This document shows, piece after piece, positions 1-11,276 of a DNA stretch of 64,000 nucleotides (position 1 is its first letter; each line of letters opens with the position of its first letter). The notes under the pieces are model-generated. The model searched no databases and was not told where the DNA came from. It worked only from the letters and a program-made list of their open reading frames with translations. The DNA comes from Chara braunii (taxonomy: Eukaryota; Streptophyta; Charophyceae; Charales; Characeae). The stretch covers positions 547,158 to 611,157 of the forward strand of contig BFEA01000301.1 of assembly GCA_003427395.1 (NCBI GenBank), given 5' to 3'. The translations under genes were made by a program, and so were the position numbers.

Positions 1-1365
1 ATTTTCAACTGTCTACTGACTGACAGACCATATTTCGCTTATCTAAAAATAGACCAAGAATCGCCACGCAGGATAGAGTAAGGAACACACTTACTTCAGG
101 GTCAACTCTGAAGAAGATGCATGAAACTCTGGCTATGGCTGACTGGTCAACCCCATCTCGCCAGTTTCATCTCTAGATAGTACCCATTGTTCCCACATAC
201 CAAATTGCCTGAAACTTGGTGATCCAGCAGATTACCCTGAGGCGCTTCACCCCCAACTGACAGATTCAATGAATTTGATCTCCCAGGTGCCAATAACTGA
301 GAAACTCAATACAGCGCCACATCACCCTGTACTGCACTGCTTGGAAATTGGGGATCTTGACCCAATTCCAAAATCGTAACCTCCAGGGATCACTTCCTTG
401 CCAATCGCCAGCCTCCATATGAATCGCCAGGCTAAAAATATAGCCTCTCAGAGCCTCTCAAGCCTCTGAGCACCAATCGCCAACCACTCCTGCACAACCC
501 TAGTGAGGAGTGAGTCACCCTTTGTCAAATTCTTCTCGCCACACACTCACTACCGCCACCCTTACTGACAACAACCCTGAAGATGATGAATCGCCATGAG
601 ACTCGACTCCAGTATCTCGCCTGATGATGATGTTTGCTCCAACTCACCAGAGTCTGGATCCAATCGCTCCGATACCAACTGTTATGATTCTGGTTGTTTG
701 TTGTCTGAGACCAACACTCGCACACATAGACTTCCAGGTATGCCCATACATACACAGAAGGAAGGGGAGAGGATAGGAGCATCACACCGCACAGCGAGAG
801 AGAAACACTGCGGAAGACTTGACCATGCGATATGACAAGGTACACTGAAAGTGCAATTCACTCCACTCAATCCTCACAACCAGTCATAAAGAAAAGTCGG
901 GTAGATCACATGCAGGAAACAATGAAACGATGATAGTCCAAACCCAGTATTACACTGTTTATTAAACTCAGAGTCTCGAATTGTCAGGATAACCTCAGTA
1001 CTGCAGTGCGCTGCTAAGAAATGAGCAGCGCTTCACTCCCCAACCCCAAGCAACCACCCGTGACACCCCTGAGCCCTTGAAACATCAAACCCTCGAACCC
1101 CACGGCAGGGCACCAACTTCTCTCGCCTCCAGCAGACCTCGATAACCCAGACCTCTGACAGCCCCTACGTGCTGGCAACGTACAGCGCAGGTCCCAGCTA
1201 TGGCCGGCACTCCGAAGGTCTGGCTATGCCTGTGTCCTTCCGTGCTGACCCGTCACCACTTCCGGTTCACGCGTAGCGCAGCAGCGATGTACTCGGTACC
1301 AACTGCCAAAATCCCTGAACCGATGTGCACATCCTATTTATAGTCTACTCTAGCCTAGGCTCGAC
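1..1365. other. No recognised gene
   Basis: Short open frames on both strands have no recognisable domain. The only pattern I see is the 8-mer AATCGCCA, which occurs five times between 59 and 596. I cannot assign this stretch to a transposon or a gene. Confidence 0.5.
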
Positions 1366-1546
1366 CTAGACCGGACTGAGTGACCGACTCGTGCCGATTC
1401 AGCTTAGGCCTCTCGGCCTCTACCTCTAGACCGGACTGAGTGACCGACCGGTGCTGATTCAGCTTAGGCCTCTCGGCCTCTACCTCTAGACCGGACTGAG
1501 TGACCGACCGGTGCTGATTCAGCTTAGGCCTCTCGGCCTCTACCTC
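1366..1546. repeat. 60-bp tandem repeat, three copies
   Basis: Three head-to-tail units of exactly 60 bp start at 1366, 1426 and 1486. Copies 2 and 3 are nearly identical; copy 1 differs at a few positions (CTCGTGCC versus CCGGTGCT). Each unit begins CTAGACCGGACTGAGTGACC and contains AGGCCTCTCGGCCT, which can fold back on itself. No coding potential. Confidence 0.9.
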
Positions 1547-2369
1547 ACCCGGCTATAGGCTATAGGACCGTCTATCAGCATAGGCCTGTAGGGCCTGTCT
1601 GTCCTAGGGGTAGCCCGGGCCTGCTATTCGCAGTTAGGTTAGTTGTAGGAAATTCAGTTAGTACGGGCCTGTATTTTCCCGTATTTACAGATATGTCCCT
1701 CACAAATTTTCCTTACATGCAGGTCACACGGTTAGCCCTCAGCCAAACAAAATTACGAATCTGTCCTACCTATAGTACAGCCTCGACAAAGAGAGGCTAC
1801 AGGCGACCAGAAAACAGCAAGTCATTGCACACACAACCCTAAACAAAAAAAACAAAAAAAAAGAAAAGAAATTGAGTGCATCACTAATTTGCAGATGGCG
1901 CATGGCGCACGCGCACCGCACGGCGCAGCGCAGAGGTGCGCCGCAAGTATGGTTCATTCACATCTGCTGATTCGGACTACAGGCAATGGGGAAGCATCTT
2001 TCTGTGACGTGCTTGTGAGGACAGAGCTGATGCACCCATAGCTGTTTTTTTCTCTGCACATACCCAATCATTTTCAGAACACTATTGCATGCCAATCAGG
2101 GTGGTTGGTGCCTTAGTGAGCAAGTGCTGGACAGTTTTCCCTGCAAGCTTCGTTGTAAAATAGCAAATTTTCAATGATCTTGCCCAAAAGATCTTTGGCC
2201 ATTCACAGCAAGCTGTCAATCCAAGCAAGCTCGCAACTTTCATACCATGCTCCAGCACATGAACATGAGATGGAAACCATATTGGAATTCAAATTCATTA
2301 TTGGCGATCAAAGAACAACAAAACCATTCAAAGTTGTATACAAGTGGCAGCTATGGCTGCCCCGGGTAA

Positions 2370-2371
<2 letters not shown>
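1547..2371. other. No recognised gene; A-rich and CG-rich patches
   Basis: An A-rich run at about 1846-1870 is followed by a very GC-rich patch (1895-1945) ending in GCGCCGCAAGTATG. The reverse complement of that end (CATACTTGCGGCGC) also opens both units of the tandem repeat at 13668-14283, so the patch may be a diverged fragment of the same family. Nothing else is recognised. Confidence 0.4.

Positions 2372-2444
<73 letters not shown>
2372..2444. repeat. (CT)n microsatellite ending in a 1-base gap
   Basis: About 73 bp of pure CT ends in a single N at 2445. Apparent Ser-Leu or Arg-Glu open frames across it are artefacts of the dinucleotide repeat. The unit after the N also occurs twice near 8 kb, again joined by one N. 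Confidence 0.95.
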
Positions 2445-2445
2445 N

Positions 2446-2558
2446 GAGATCAAAACACTCTCTCTCTCTGTCCTCCATAATATTCTCCTCCATCACTTCC
2501 CCTCCTCCAGGATCCCAGCTTAATAGAATCTGTTTGGTAATGATGTGCTTTCTGCAGG

Positions 2559-2603
<45 letters not shown>

Positions 2604-2613
2604 CCCCCCCCCC
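2446..2613. repeat. Dispersed GAGATCAAAAC unit plus (CT)n and poly-C
   Basis: A ~115-bp unit starting GAGATCAAAACACTC and ending GTGCTTTCTGCAGGAG is nearly identical to copies at 7935-8029 and 8031-8143. It is followed by (CT)n and a 13-base C run (2601-2613). The TTTCTGCAG end resembles a 3' splice acceptor, but no exon follows. Confidence 0.85.
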
Positions 2614-3195
2614 TCTCCCTCTCTCAAACACACACCTGACATACTCCTAAGTCGTAACTATGCTGCCCTGCATTGTTGTATTTTTGGGACTTCCTTGAAC
2701 TCCGTTGCTATTTTGGGGAGTTGGACTTCTGTGGGAGACTGGACTCCTACGACCAACCCGAAACTTCTACACAAAGCGGCGATTTGAGCTACGACCCTAC
2801 CAATTGGACTATGTTACATGGGACATGGGACCTTGGGAATTCTGGGACCAGAACTGGGAGAGGTAGAAATGCATGAAAACCTTTCAAATATTGATTTCCG
2901 ATCATGCGAACAGGTTTTGAATCAAGCTCAGGGGACAAGCTGTCAACGACTCGCTATATCTTCACTGCAAGTAATTCTGAAGTGGAAAGGGCTCAGCAAT
3001 TTTAAAGTTTTCTGAAATCGGGTTTCAAAGAATTTTGAGGTGCTGAAAATGCGGAATCCCCCCCCCTTTGGATGAACTGCAAGGGAATGAGCACTGCGAA
3101 TTACAATAAACCAAATTGCAGCATTCCATAGAAATCTAGAAAATTTTGAGCCCGAGCTGAAAGCAGATTGCAAACTGAGATAACACCGAAATAAG
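2614..3195. other. No recognised gene
   Basis: Short overlapping frames lack recognisable domains. An 8-C run lies at about 3060. I see no transposon ends and no convincing splice-bounded exon. Confidence 0.4.
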
Positions 3196-3790
3196 TATGT
3201 GCAAAACATTGATGTCGCATGATGATGAAAGCCCTCTTCTCGCCTTCCCTCACCAATGTCAACAACGTAGCTCTTCTACGTTGGTGCTTGCCGCCCAGAC
3301 TACCGACCTGGACTCTTATCCACAACAGGTCCGCTATGGAGAGCATCAGTCCGATGCATGCATGAAAACACAAATTGAACGATCCGCTTCTCTTCCACCA
3401 GATGAGTGGTTCGTCACATCCCCCCCTCTCCCTAACTTCCACTTCCCACAGCCCATCCCCCAGGACCACCGATTTCCTCCAATAGCTGGGCGCCCGTACG
3501 TGCAAGGCATTGATGTGGCATGATAATGAAAGCTCTCTTCTCACCTTCCCTCACCAATGTTAACAATGTAGCTCTTTTGCATTGGTGCTCGCCGCCCAGA
3601 CTACAGACAGACAGCTCCTACGACCTGCACTCCTATCTACAACAGGTCCGCTATGGAGATCATCAGCCTGATGTATGCATGAAGACACCGATTGAACGAT
3701 CTGCTTCATCACATCAGCCCCTCTCCCTGGCTTCCACTTCCCACAGCCTAACCCCCATTACCACCGCTTTCCTCCAATAGCTGGGCGCCA
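3196..3790. repeat. ~302-bp diverged tandem duplication
   Basis: Sequence from about 3198 (GCAAAACATTGATGTCGC) recurs from about 3500 (GCAAGGCATTGATGTGGC). Shared blocks continue through TTCCCTCACCAATGT, CAACAGGTCCGCTATGGAGA and CCTCCAATAGCTGGGCGCC. The second copy has a short insertion near ACAGACAGACAG. Frames across it look coding-like only because both copies share them; no domain was recognised. Confidence 0.8.
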
Positions 3791-4059
3791 GTTCCACCTG
3801 GCCATGACTGACTGACGCTGCCCTGCTGCGCCCTCCCAGCTTCTTCCACGCGCCCCGCCAGCGCCCTTCTTGCTTCTCTGGCCCGACCCCCTCTCCCTGG
3901 CTTCCACTTCCCACAGCCTAACCCCCATTACCACCGCTTTCCTCCAATAGCTGGGCGCCAGTTCCGCCTGGCCATGACTGACTGACGCTGCCCTGCTGCG
4001 CCCTCCCCGCTTCTTCCACGCGCCCCGCCAGCGCCCTTCTTGCTTCTCTGGCCCGACCC
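3719..4059. repeat. 170-bp tandem duplication, two near-identical copies
   Basis: Units 3719-3888 and 3889-4058 are offset by exactly 170 bp (CTGGGCGCCA at 3781 and 3951; TTCTTCCACG at 3841 and 4011) and differ at only a few bases. The first unit overlaps the end of the 302-bp duplication, so two rounds of duplication happened here. The high identity points to a recent event. Confidence 0.9.
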
Positions 4060-4377
4060 TCCTCCAGCAAACGAGCGCTCCAGCGAAGCTGCCGCTTCCA
4101 GCCAGCCAGAATGTGTATAATGAGCTCACCACTATGTCCCAGTAGCTGCACCCAGGGCCCTTCCTGAACATGCCTGTATCTCAACTGTAACCAACATCTG
4201 CTGGGGCCCACTGGTTGGCTGGAGATCGTGCGTGCAGCAACCAGCCTACTTGAGCCCAAAACAAATTGTTGCAGGCTCACCTTCACTTTGGGCGAGTGCG
4301 GTCTTCTCCTGCATTGCCCAGGGCCTGAATCCTAGCACTCCCTCACCCTCAGTTTCGATAGTCCTCAGAGGAAATCC

Positions 4378-4863
4378 TTAATCAACCTGTTGTTGCCCCT
4401 TCAACATCCTTTCATAGTTAGATTCGACTTGAGGTGCTGTCTTCATCAGCTCCTCCCTCGTGAACCACCAATCTTCTTTGGAATCCGTAACATGCATGAA
4501 AGCAAACCAGAACTGCATCTGTGGTTTCGGCGGTCTTGGCTCAGCCAACGGGCTAGGAACAGGCATAAGTCTATGCTCCACAATTTGGTCGATGTCGACA
4601 TATCCACCCATGGTTGAGGGCGATCTTGGTGAAGGAAACTAGTCCGTTTCTGCAAAAGGAGTGAGTCTGGAGGCATGGAAGACTGGATACATACATAGGT
4701 GAGGTGGAGCGCGGATGACATATGATGGGCCATCAGCGTCAGACCCAACAATCTCTAGGACATACCATGGCCCAAAATATCGAGGCATTAGGTTGCGAGA
4801 CCCTTTCTCCCACCTGGAAATTAGATTCCCTTCTACGTCTGTTCTCAAATGCCATGATGGCAT
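4378..4863 (-). pseudogene. Ty3/gypsy integrase C-terminus, broken
   Basis: The minus strand encodes two pieces in different frames. 4639-4863 carries a GPY/F module (MPRYFGPWYVLEIVG, then PPHLCMYPVFHASRL), which lies behind the integrase core in chromoviruses. 4378-4611 carries a chromodomain-like tail (YVDIDQIVEHR ... WWFTREELMKTAP). The order matches a normal Ty3 integrase end. Stops and frame changes separate the pieces. No LTR of this element was found below 4378. Confidence 0.8.
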
Positions 4864-4988
4864 TTTGAGATTTCAGAATTTGTTCAACGTCTTGCTGCAG
4901 CATCTTATCATACTCTATTCCAAGTTCAATGTTTCCCCACGCTGCAGTCTAATGTCGCGGAGAAGAAAGTCTAATGGGGCCCCGCGCT

Positions 4989-5516
4989 TCAAAGTTTCCC
5001 GATGCTTTCTACGTGCAGCTGATTAGACAACCGACTTGTAGTACTGTGCATGTTATTGTGCAGGCTGGTGATGAGAGATAACTTCTCATCCCAGTGTTCT
5101 TGGATGGGCTTGATATAGTGCCTCAACAAGTGTCGTACTTGTCCATTGATCTCATGATGGTTTCCAAAAGTCGGTTGCAGTTGGGTACCCATCTGTTCGA
5201 CAATCTTCTTCCATCGGCTTGAGTAGACCAAAATCTCTCACCCAATGTTCCATAAACATCTTCATTACAAGGTCTGTCTTCGTGATCTCGGGAAGCGCAA
5301 CTACCCCAGCGTACTTGGAGAACCTGTCTACAATTACAATCATATGCCTCTTTCCCGGCATGCTAGTCACGAGAGTATCCATGAAGTCCATGCACAGACT
5401 CTCTCCTGGTCCAGCAGATACAGGCAAAGGGCTTGACCAGCCCAAGAGATGCTGGAGTCCTAGGTTTGTCCCTTTGGCTCCTAGGGCTACGACCGCCATA
5501 CAACAAGAGCAAACAG
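4989..5516 (-). pseudogene. Ty3/gypsy integrase core fragment, broken
   Basis: 5152-5516 on minus encodes the start of an rve integrase core: SLCMDFMDTL contains the first catalytic Asp, followed by MIVIVDRFSKYAG. 4989-5231 in another frame continues with SSRWKKIVEQMG and FGNHHEINGQV. The SDRD block with the second Asp and the catalytic Glu cannot be seen, so the domain is dead. Upstream (higher coordinates) the reading runs straight into (CT)n and an assembly gap. It is probably one element with 4378-4863. Confidence 0.8.
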
Positions 5517-5517
5517 G

Positions 5518-5598
<81 letters not shown>

Positions 5599-5817
5599 NN
5601 NNNNNNNNNNNNNNNNNNNNNNNNNNNNNNNNNNNNNNNNNNNNNNNNNNNNNNNNNNNNNNNNNNNNNNNNNNNNNNNNNNNNNNNNNNNNNNNNNNNN
5701 NNNNNNNNNNNNNNNNNNNNNNNNNNNNNNNNNNNNNNNNNNNNNNNNNNNNNNNNNNNNNNNNNNNNNNNNNNNNNNNNNNNNNNNNNNNNNNNNNNNN
5801 NNNNNNNNNNNNNNNNN

Positions 5818-5889
<72 letters not shown>

Positions 5890-6353
5890 AACAGCTCCCC
5901 TCAGGCCTTGCTCCTCTCTGAATGTCTCTGCTCTTTCTCTCTGCTCGTCTTCTCTCATCTGCCAGCCATCTCATTCAATACAGACCATGCAGCCTTATGA
6001 ATCGGATAGCCTTCAATATTACATAAATGCATAACACTTAAACTGGCGACGACTACGACTGGCCCCTCCCTCATTCATGTGAGGTCGCACAATAACACAG
6101 CAAACCCTCCTCATCGGTCACAAGTGGCAAAAAGTGTCCACCTTGACTGCGACTTGACTTTTGTAGTGGTTGCAGTTCCAAAGTTCGATTCCTCACATCA
6201 GTTCCTTGAGACTTGGCAGCAGCCGGCAATGATTTGGACCACCATAGGACTTTCTTGGGACTGCGCTGCAACTGACCCCAAGAGATGCTAGGGTCCCAGG
6301 TTTGTCCCTTTGGCTCCTGAGGCTACGACCGCCATAAAATAAGAGCAAACAGG

Positions 6354-6389
<36 letters not shown>

Positions 6390-6709
6390 AGCTCCCCTCA
6401 GGCCTTGCTCCTCTCTGAATGTCTCTGCTCTTTCTCTCTGCTCTTCTTCTCTCATCTGTCAGCTATGGCGTTGGGCGACTACTACGAGTGGCCCCTCCCT
6501 CATTCATGTGAGGTCGCACAATAACACAGCAAACCCTCTGCATCGGTCACAAGTGGCAAAAAGTGCCCACCTTGACTGCGACTTGACTTTTGTAGTGGTT
6601 GCAGTTCCAAAGTTCGATTCCTGACATCGGTTCCTTGAGCCTTGGCAGCACCCGGCAATGATTTGGACCACCATAGGACTTTCTTGGGACTGCGCTGCAA
6701 CTGACCCCA
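5448..6709. repeat. Duplicated compound unit (integrase end, CT tract, unique tail)
   Basis: Unit 1 (5448-6281) runs from AGAGATGCTGGAGTCC through (CT)n to ...GCTGCAACTGACCCCA. Unit 2 (6282-6709) repeats the same order with a shorter CT tract (6357-6385) and an internal deletion. Matching blocks include GTTTGTCCCTTTGGCTCCT, CAACAGCTCCCCTCAGGC and GAGGTCGCACAATAACACAG. The duplication therefore happened after the integrase fragment was already beside the CT repeat. Confidence 0.85.
5522..5886. repeat. (CT)n tract with 219-base assembly gap
   Basis: Pure CT flanks N at 5599-5817. The true length is unknown; the gap was probably caused by failure to assemble a long dinucleotide repeat. Long Ser-Leu or Arg-Glu frames across it are not genes. 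Confidence 0.95.
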
Positions 6710-6910
6710 AATCGGACCCATGGCCAATATCCAACTACTGACCACTACTAAGTTTCACAGACAGCTACCATTCCTATGGACCTTAACCTACCAATGTTGA
6801 GATTGCGCAGCAACTGACCCCAAAACAGACACATGGCCAATATCCAACTACTGACCCCTACTAAGTTTCACAGACAGCTACCGTTCCTATGGACCCTAAC
6901 CTACCGAATG
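6700..6910. repeat. 113-bp tandem duplication
   Basis: TGGCCAATATCCAACTACTG occurs at 6721 and 6834. The units (CAACTGACCCCAAA... to ...CCTAACCTACC) differ by a few substitutions. It abuts the end of the compound duplication and probably arose from it. Confidence 0.85.
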
Positions 6911-7224
6911 TTCATGTATAGACCTATGTACAGAACCTCCTGGGGACTTCATGGGCACCCTGCAGAGGGTCTATCTACATGAGTAATTGGGACTAGGAAC
7001 CGGTCCGGATGCTGAGACACATTAATCCTTTTGCAAAGATCATTCCGAATTACTTCTTACTCGTTCAGTTTTCCTTTTGTCCTCTAACCACCCCACCATA
7101 TGTGCCCTTTACTTGATCCAACATTGTTTCAATGGCCAAGCACTTTTCAGCAAATGATCGCTTGAAACAACCCCAGACGTGTGTTTGTGTGTGTGTGTTG
7201 CGATCATACCATAGTCACACAGTG
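6911..7224. other. No recognised gene
   Basis: There is a short GT-rich run (about 7180-7198) and nothing else that I can identify. Confidence 0.4.
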
Positions 7225-7600
7225 ATAAAGGAGGAATGAAGGGACGCAGGGACTATGGAATGGAGGGATCAAGGGAGGATGGGAAGAAGGGATGAAGGGT
7301 GGAAGGGAAAGTGGGATCAAGGGATGGGGAGATGAGGGAATGGCCGAAGGAAGAACTAGGGGGAAGAGAGCCAAGGGACAGAGGGACAGAGGGATGAGGG
7401 GTGGAGGGATGGAGGGGCAGATTGAGGGATGGAGGACAAAAGCACGGGATGGAGGGACAAACGCACGGAGGAATAAGGACATGGAGGGATGAAAAACTAG
7501 GGGAAAGAGGGACCAAGGGACAGAGGGATCGAGCGTGGGACAAGGGGGAAGAGGAGTTGAGGTACGAAGGGATTGATGGACGGATGGAAGGGGGAGAAGG
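7225..7600. repeat. Polypurine GGGA-rich low-complexity tract
   Basis: About 375 bp is strongly purine-biased on the plus strand, built from degenerate AGGGAT, AGGGACA and GGAGGGA words. Both strands stay open over long stretches, giving false Pro/Ser-rich proteins on minus. Such tracts can form triplex DNA, but nothing here shows a function. Confidence 0.85.
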
Positions 7601-7934
7601 TAGACCCACTGGAGCTTTCTGCCAAACAAGGTTGGGCTCCGACCCCTTCCTCTGCCTCCACTTTTTCCCATTTCTCTCTTTCTCCTTCCCCCACTGTCCC
7701 CCACCTATCTACCCCTCTGCCATACCCTTCTTTGTTGCACTCCAATTTTCCTGGTATTCCCTGAACCACTCTCCGCTTCTCCTTTTCCTCTGCACTAGAG
7801 GCGCTGCACTGCGTGCCAAGCTTTCCCGAACCGCCAGCGGCTCAGTGTTTTTCCTTTTTGGCTGGCGCTGCCAGACATTCTGGTTGGTAGTAATGTGCTT
7901 TCTGCAGGTGAAAGCACATGATGAAAGCCAAAAG

Positions 7935-8125
7935 GAGATCAAAACACTCTCTCTCTCTGTCCTCCATAATATTCTCCTCCATCACTTCCCCTCCTCCAGG
8001 ATCCCAGCTTAATAGAATCTGTTTGGTAANGAGATCAAAACACTCTCTCTCTCTGTCCTCCATAATATTCTCCTCCATCACTTCCCCTCCTCCAGGATCC
8101 CAGCTTAATAGAATCTGTTTGGTAA
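7935..8125. repeat. 95-bp exact duplication joined by a single N
   Basis: 7935-8029 and 8031-8125 are the same 95-bp sequence, separated by one N at 8030. They match the unit after the N at 2445. A perfect direct repeat exactly at a one-base gap is typical of two contig ends that overlap but were not merged. The unit continues to a (CT)n run at about 8147-8175. Confidence 0.85.
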
Positions 8126-8143
8126 CGATGTGCTTTCTGCAGG

Positions 8144-8178
<35 letters not shown>

Positions 8179-8434
8179 CCAACCAATACCCCCTTGCTTC
8201 CCCCTTCCCCGCACTTCTTCCCTCCCCACCTAGGAAAACACTTGATTTGAACCAATGGGCCTCACCACACAACCTCCCAGAAAAAAGTGACGGACAACAA
8301 ATTTGAGTAGTCTCAGAAACATGATTCTGTGAGTACTCGAACCAGCATACAGCACCCCTTGTTTTAAGAGTGGCCAGTCATGCTGACAGTGTTGAAAATG
8401 CCAGAGTAGGCCTGAGGTTGGGACTGAAGGGTTT
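8126..8434. other. No recognised gene; (CT)n then unassigned DNA
   Basis: After (CT)n at 8147-8175 there is C-rich sequence, then about 190 bp of unassigned DNA up to the target-site copy of the solo LTR. No coding signal. Confidence 0.4.
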
Positions 8435-8438
8435 GTCT

Positions 8439-8754
8439 TGTTACGATCCTGGTTGTTTCCCAAGTGCAAATTCACAATGAAAGACAATGCCACCCAATTG
8501 CAAAAGAAATGAAAGCACTTGCAAAGAGATAAAGACCAGAGGAGAGGGAAAGAAGAAGAAGAAGAAGAAGAAGAAGAAGAAGAAGAAGAAGAAGATATAC
8601 ACCAGCAAGACCAATGACAATTCCCCCTTCTCTCTCCACCTTCCTCCTCCTCATTCACTTCACCAATCTTATTCTTCTCTCAATAATAATAATAACAACG
8701 AATGGATGAACCAGAATCAATATCCGAAGTTCCCTCTTACTGCTGACTCAACTC

Positions 8755-8797
<43 letters not shown>

Positions 8798-9859
8798 GTC
8801 CACCATAGCTATGGCTTCCCTCCTTCACCCTCCTCTCTCATGCATAGGCTATGGCGGACTGATGAGGGCCTTGCCCTGACATCCAAAGGACAACCCAAAG
8901 CAGCTATGGTGCTGCGCTGATGTCCAAAGGACAACCCAAAGCAGCTATGCCACTGCTGACTGGTCCGCCATGCCTGACTCTGCCTCGAGCTTCCTTGGTG
9001 CAGCACTACCCCAACTGGGGCCTTCCAGATGCAGCGCCCAACAAGGTGATGAAGATGGTGTCTACCATAGCCAGGTAAGTGCCCCGCCACTCTCCTACCA
9101 TGCCCCCTTCTTCCTCCTCCTCAAGCTGGACTGCTCGCCATAGCCAGGCTGAGCTCCAGNGGCCCTNCNCCTCCAAGCAGCGCTGTACTCTCCAGCGCTG
9201 CGCTCCAGCAGCATGTCGCCAATCCTTGCATACCGCAAATGAGGAAGAGCTCTTTGCTCTTCCTGGAGATATAGCCGCCTACCGGCCTCCTGGGCGGTGA
9301 CTTCCTAGGCCGAGCGGCCTCCCAGCAACCGGTACCTCCTCCCTTTCGGAGGGAAACATCATTGCAGGCTCTGCTATCCTCCGCACAGGCCCTAGACCGG
9401 GGCTACTTGGATTGGTACCGGCCTACCGCTATCCTACCGCTACTGGGCCTCTAAAAATGCCAACTTGTCTTCTTCTGCTTGGCCTCCGGTACCCGACACT
9501 TCTACCACTACTTCAGTGGTACCGGCCTACCTGCTACTTGAGTGTTTTTCCCCTCTGCTCTAAGTGCCGCGGGCCTACCCCCCCTACTCGAGTGTTTTCC
9601 CCCCTGCAACCCTTCACAGTCACCGCCACAGGTAACTACCGGCCCTTTGGGGCCTTGCAACCAACAAGTACCCTTGCGGGTCACACACACACTCAACTGA
9701 CAAGCACTCAGACAGGCATGCAAACCAGCAGGCACGCACACACACACACAGACATGGCAATCACAGCAGAATGCGGCAATTTCAGCAAGGCATTCATTCC
9801 AGCGGCAAATCCCAGAAATCAGCAGTGTTCTCAGTCTGTGTTTTTGGGGGGTCGTTACA
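8439..9859 (-). mobile_element. Solo LTR, family A, with 4-bp target duplication
   Basis: On plus the repeat reads TGTTACGATCC ... TCGTTACA. Minus is taken as its transcribed strand, from the oriented copy at 14898. GTCT precedes it (8435-8438) and GTCT follows it (9860-9863), a 4-bp target-site duplication, so this is a solo LTR left by recombination. Related copies lie at 11277, 14898 and 36994. It contains (AAG)n at about 8553-8594, (CAA)n at 8756-8797, an internal tandem duplication (GTCCAAAGGACAACCCAAAG near 8880 and 8920) and three ambiguous bases near 9160-9169. Gln-, Lys- or Leu-rich frames are microsatellite artefacts. Confidence 0.85.
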
Positions 9860-9863
9860 GTCT

Positions 9864-11276
9864 GGCCATCCGTTTTTTTTCGTCATTTCCCACTAGCTTT
9901 GGCAGGGTCAACATTCAAGAGTACTGTTTTGCAAAGCGGCCTAAACTCACAAACTTGGGACATCCTGAATTCCATGTATCATTGTATCATCAAAAAAAAT
10001 TCGCTTTCGAGACTGCTGTGGCAAGGCCGACTGAGTTGGTCCTGGAACAGAACTGTGCGCTGGAGGATATGTACCTGAACCCTAAAGGACACAACCTTGC
10101 AAGGAAAATGAGCGACAGCGAAATGACAGAATTCCAGATTGCAAAATCACATTGAAAACCAGATAGTCGAACGCTGTCCAGAAAGCAGATATGCACTGAT
10201 ATTCCACCAATGGAGAACCAGCACCGAATTCAAATGTCAATGAGACCATACTCTTGCCACCGCCACCATATGTATCCAGAGCCCTTCCTCCTTACTTGGC
10301 GCTCAGCGCCCAGACTACAATCACACAGCTACGAAACCAGCTTACAAATTGACAATGCAACCTGTTGACGTCAGCAGCAACCACCGAAGTACATGCAGAT
10401 GTTGACCATGTAGACCATCGCCACTACCAGATACACGCCCTCACATCATCATCCTCATCTCTTCTTCACCCACATCTCCCCTCACACGAAGACCACCACC
10501 ACCTCGCGCTGACTATCTTCCAAGCCCCAATCTGGCTACATAGGCTGGGCTATGGCGCTGCGTAATAGCAGTGCCCTCACTTCCCCTGACCGGGCTCACG
10601 TCACCGTGCACTTGCGACCGCATGCCCCGCGGGAGCAGAAGCTTCAGCAGCGCTAACGCACACACGCACAAGCGCCCAAATGCGCCCCCAGGCGCCCGAC
10701 GCTTTCCTATATCGAAAGTGCGGGCGTGCTGCTTGCTCTCTGCCTCCGGGACCGAGTTTCCAGTAGCTCCACACTCGGCCAAAGTGTCTGTGCCCAGGCC
10801 CGTTCAGACAGTGGCCTGGGACCAAATTGGTTAGGCATGCCCAACCACCCAGGCACAAACGTACGGTGTACCCTGCTTCCATCACGTTGCTGGAAGAGCC
10901 TGGAAGGCTCACAATATTTGTGATTCTCGAGCGAGGCGGGTGTAACCAACTGGTGTGTGGCAACTGTCTGCCGCCCACCAAGATTTGCAAAAATTGATGA
11001 ATTCAGGGCTCATTGGGATTCAGGGGCCCGCCTTAACTAGGGCGGGCACGCATCTGTTGCAGGGGCCTTACGGAGGTATGCCGAGGGTAGAAATCCTCGT
11101 ATCTTTGTTTTTCTCTCCGACACCTCTCTGTGACCTGGCACACTGCCCGGAAAAGTTGGAGGGCTGATAGGCCCTTCGTAGAAGTTGTCAGGGGAGGGCC
11201 TACTGGCCCTGAAAAATGTTGTTGTTGTTGTTCTTAGAGTGTTATAGAGAACAGCATAACGGAAAATCAAGTGGGC
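9864..11276. other. No recognised gene
   Basis: Between two LTR copies. A (GTT)n run sits at about 11217-11233. 10770-10900 is rich in short inverted repeats (for example CCCAGGCC ... GGCCTGGG). If the exons at 13.4 and 38.8 kb form one minus-strand gene, this would lie downstream of them, but no exon was recognised. Confidence 0.35.

Noticed and set aside
5152-6034. Long Ser-Leu and Arg-Glu proteins across CT/GA tracts
   Set aside because: They are translations of dinucleotide repeats and of N. The same holds at 2.4, 2.6, 8.2, 39.0, 41.0 and 59.7 kb.
6120-6195. tRNA gene or tRNA-derived SINE
   Set aside because: AGTTCGATTCC resembles a B box and TGGCAAAAAGTG an A box, but no cloverleaf can be made and there is no tail. 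Both duplicated copies look the same.
7204-7769. Pro/Ser-rich and Gly/Arg-rich proteins
   Set aside because: Open only because the polypurine tract lacks stops in several frames.
9412-10155. 247-codon plus-strand frame
   Set aside because: It starts inside the solo LTR, crosses its end and target-site copy, and runs on in flanking DNA. No domain.
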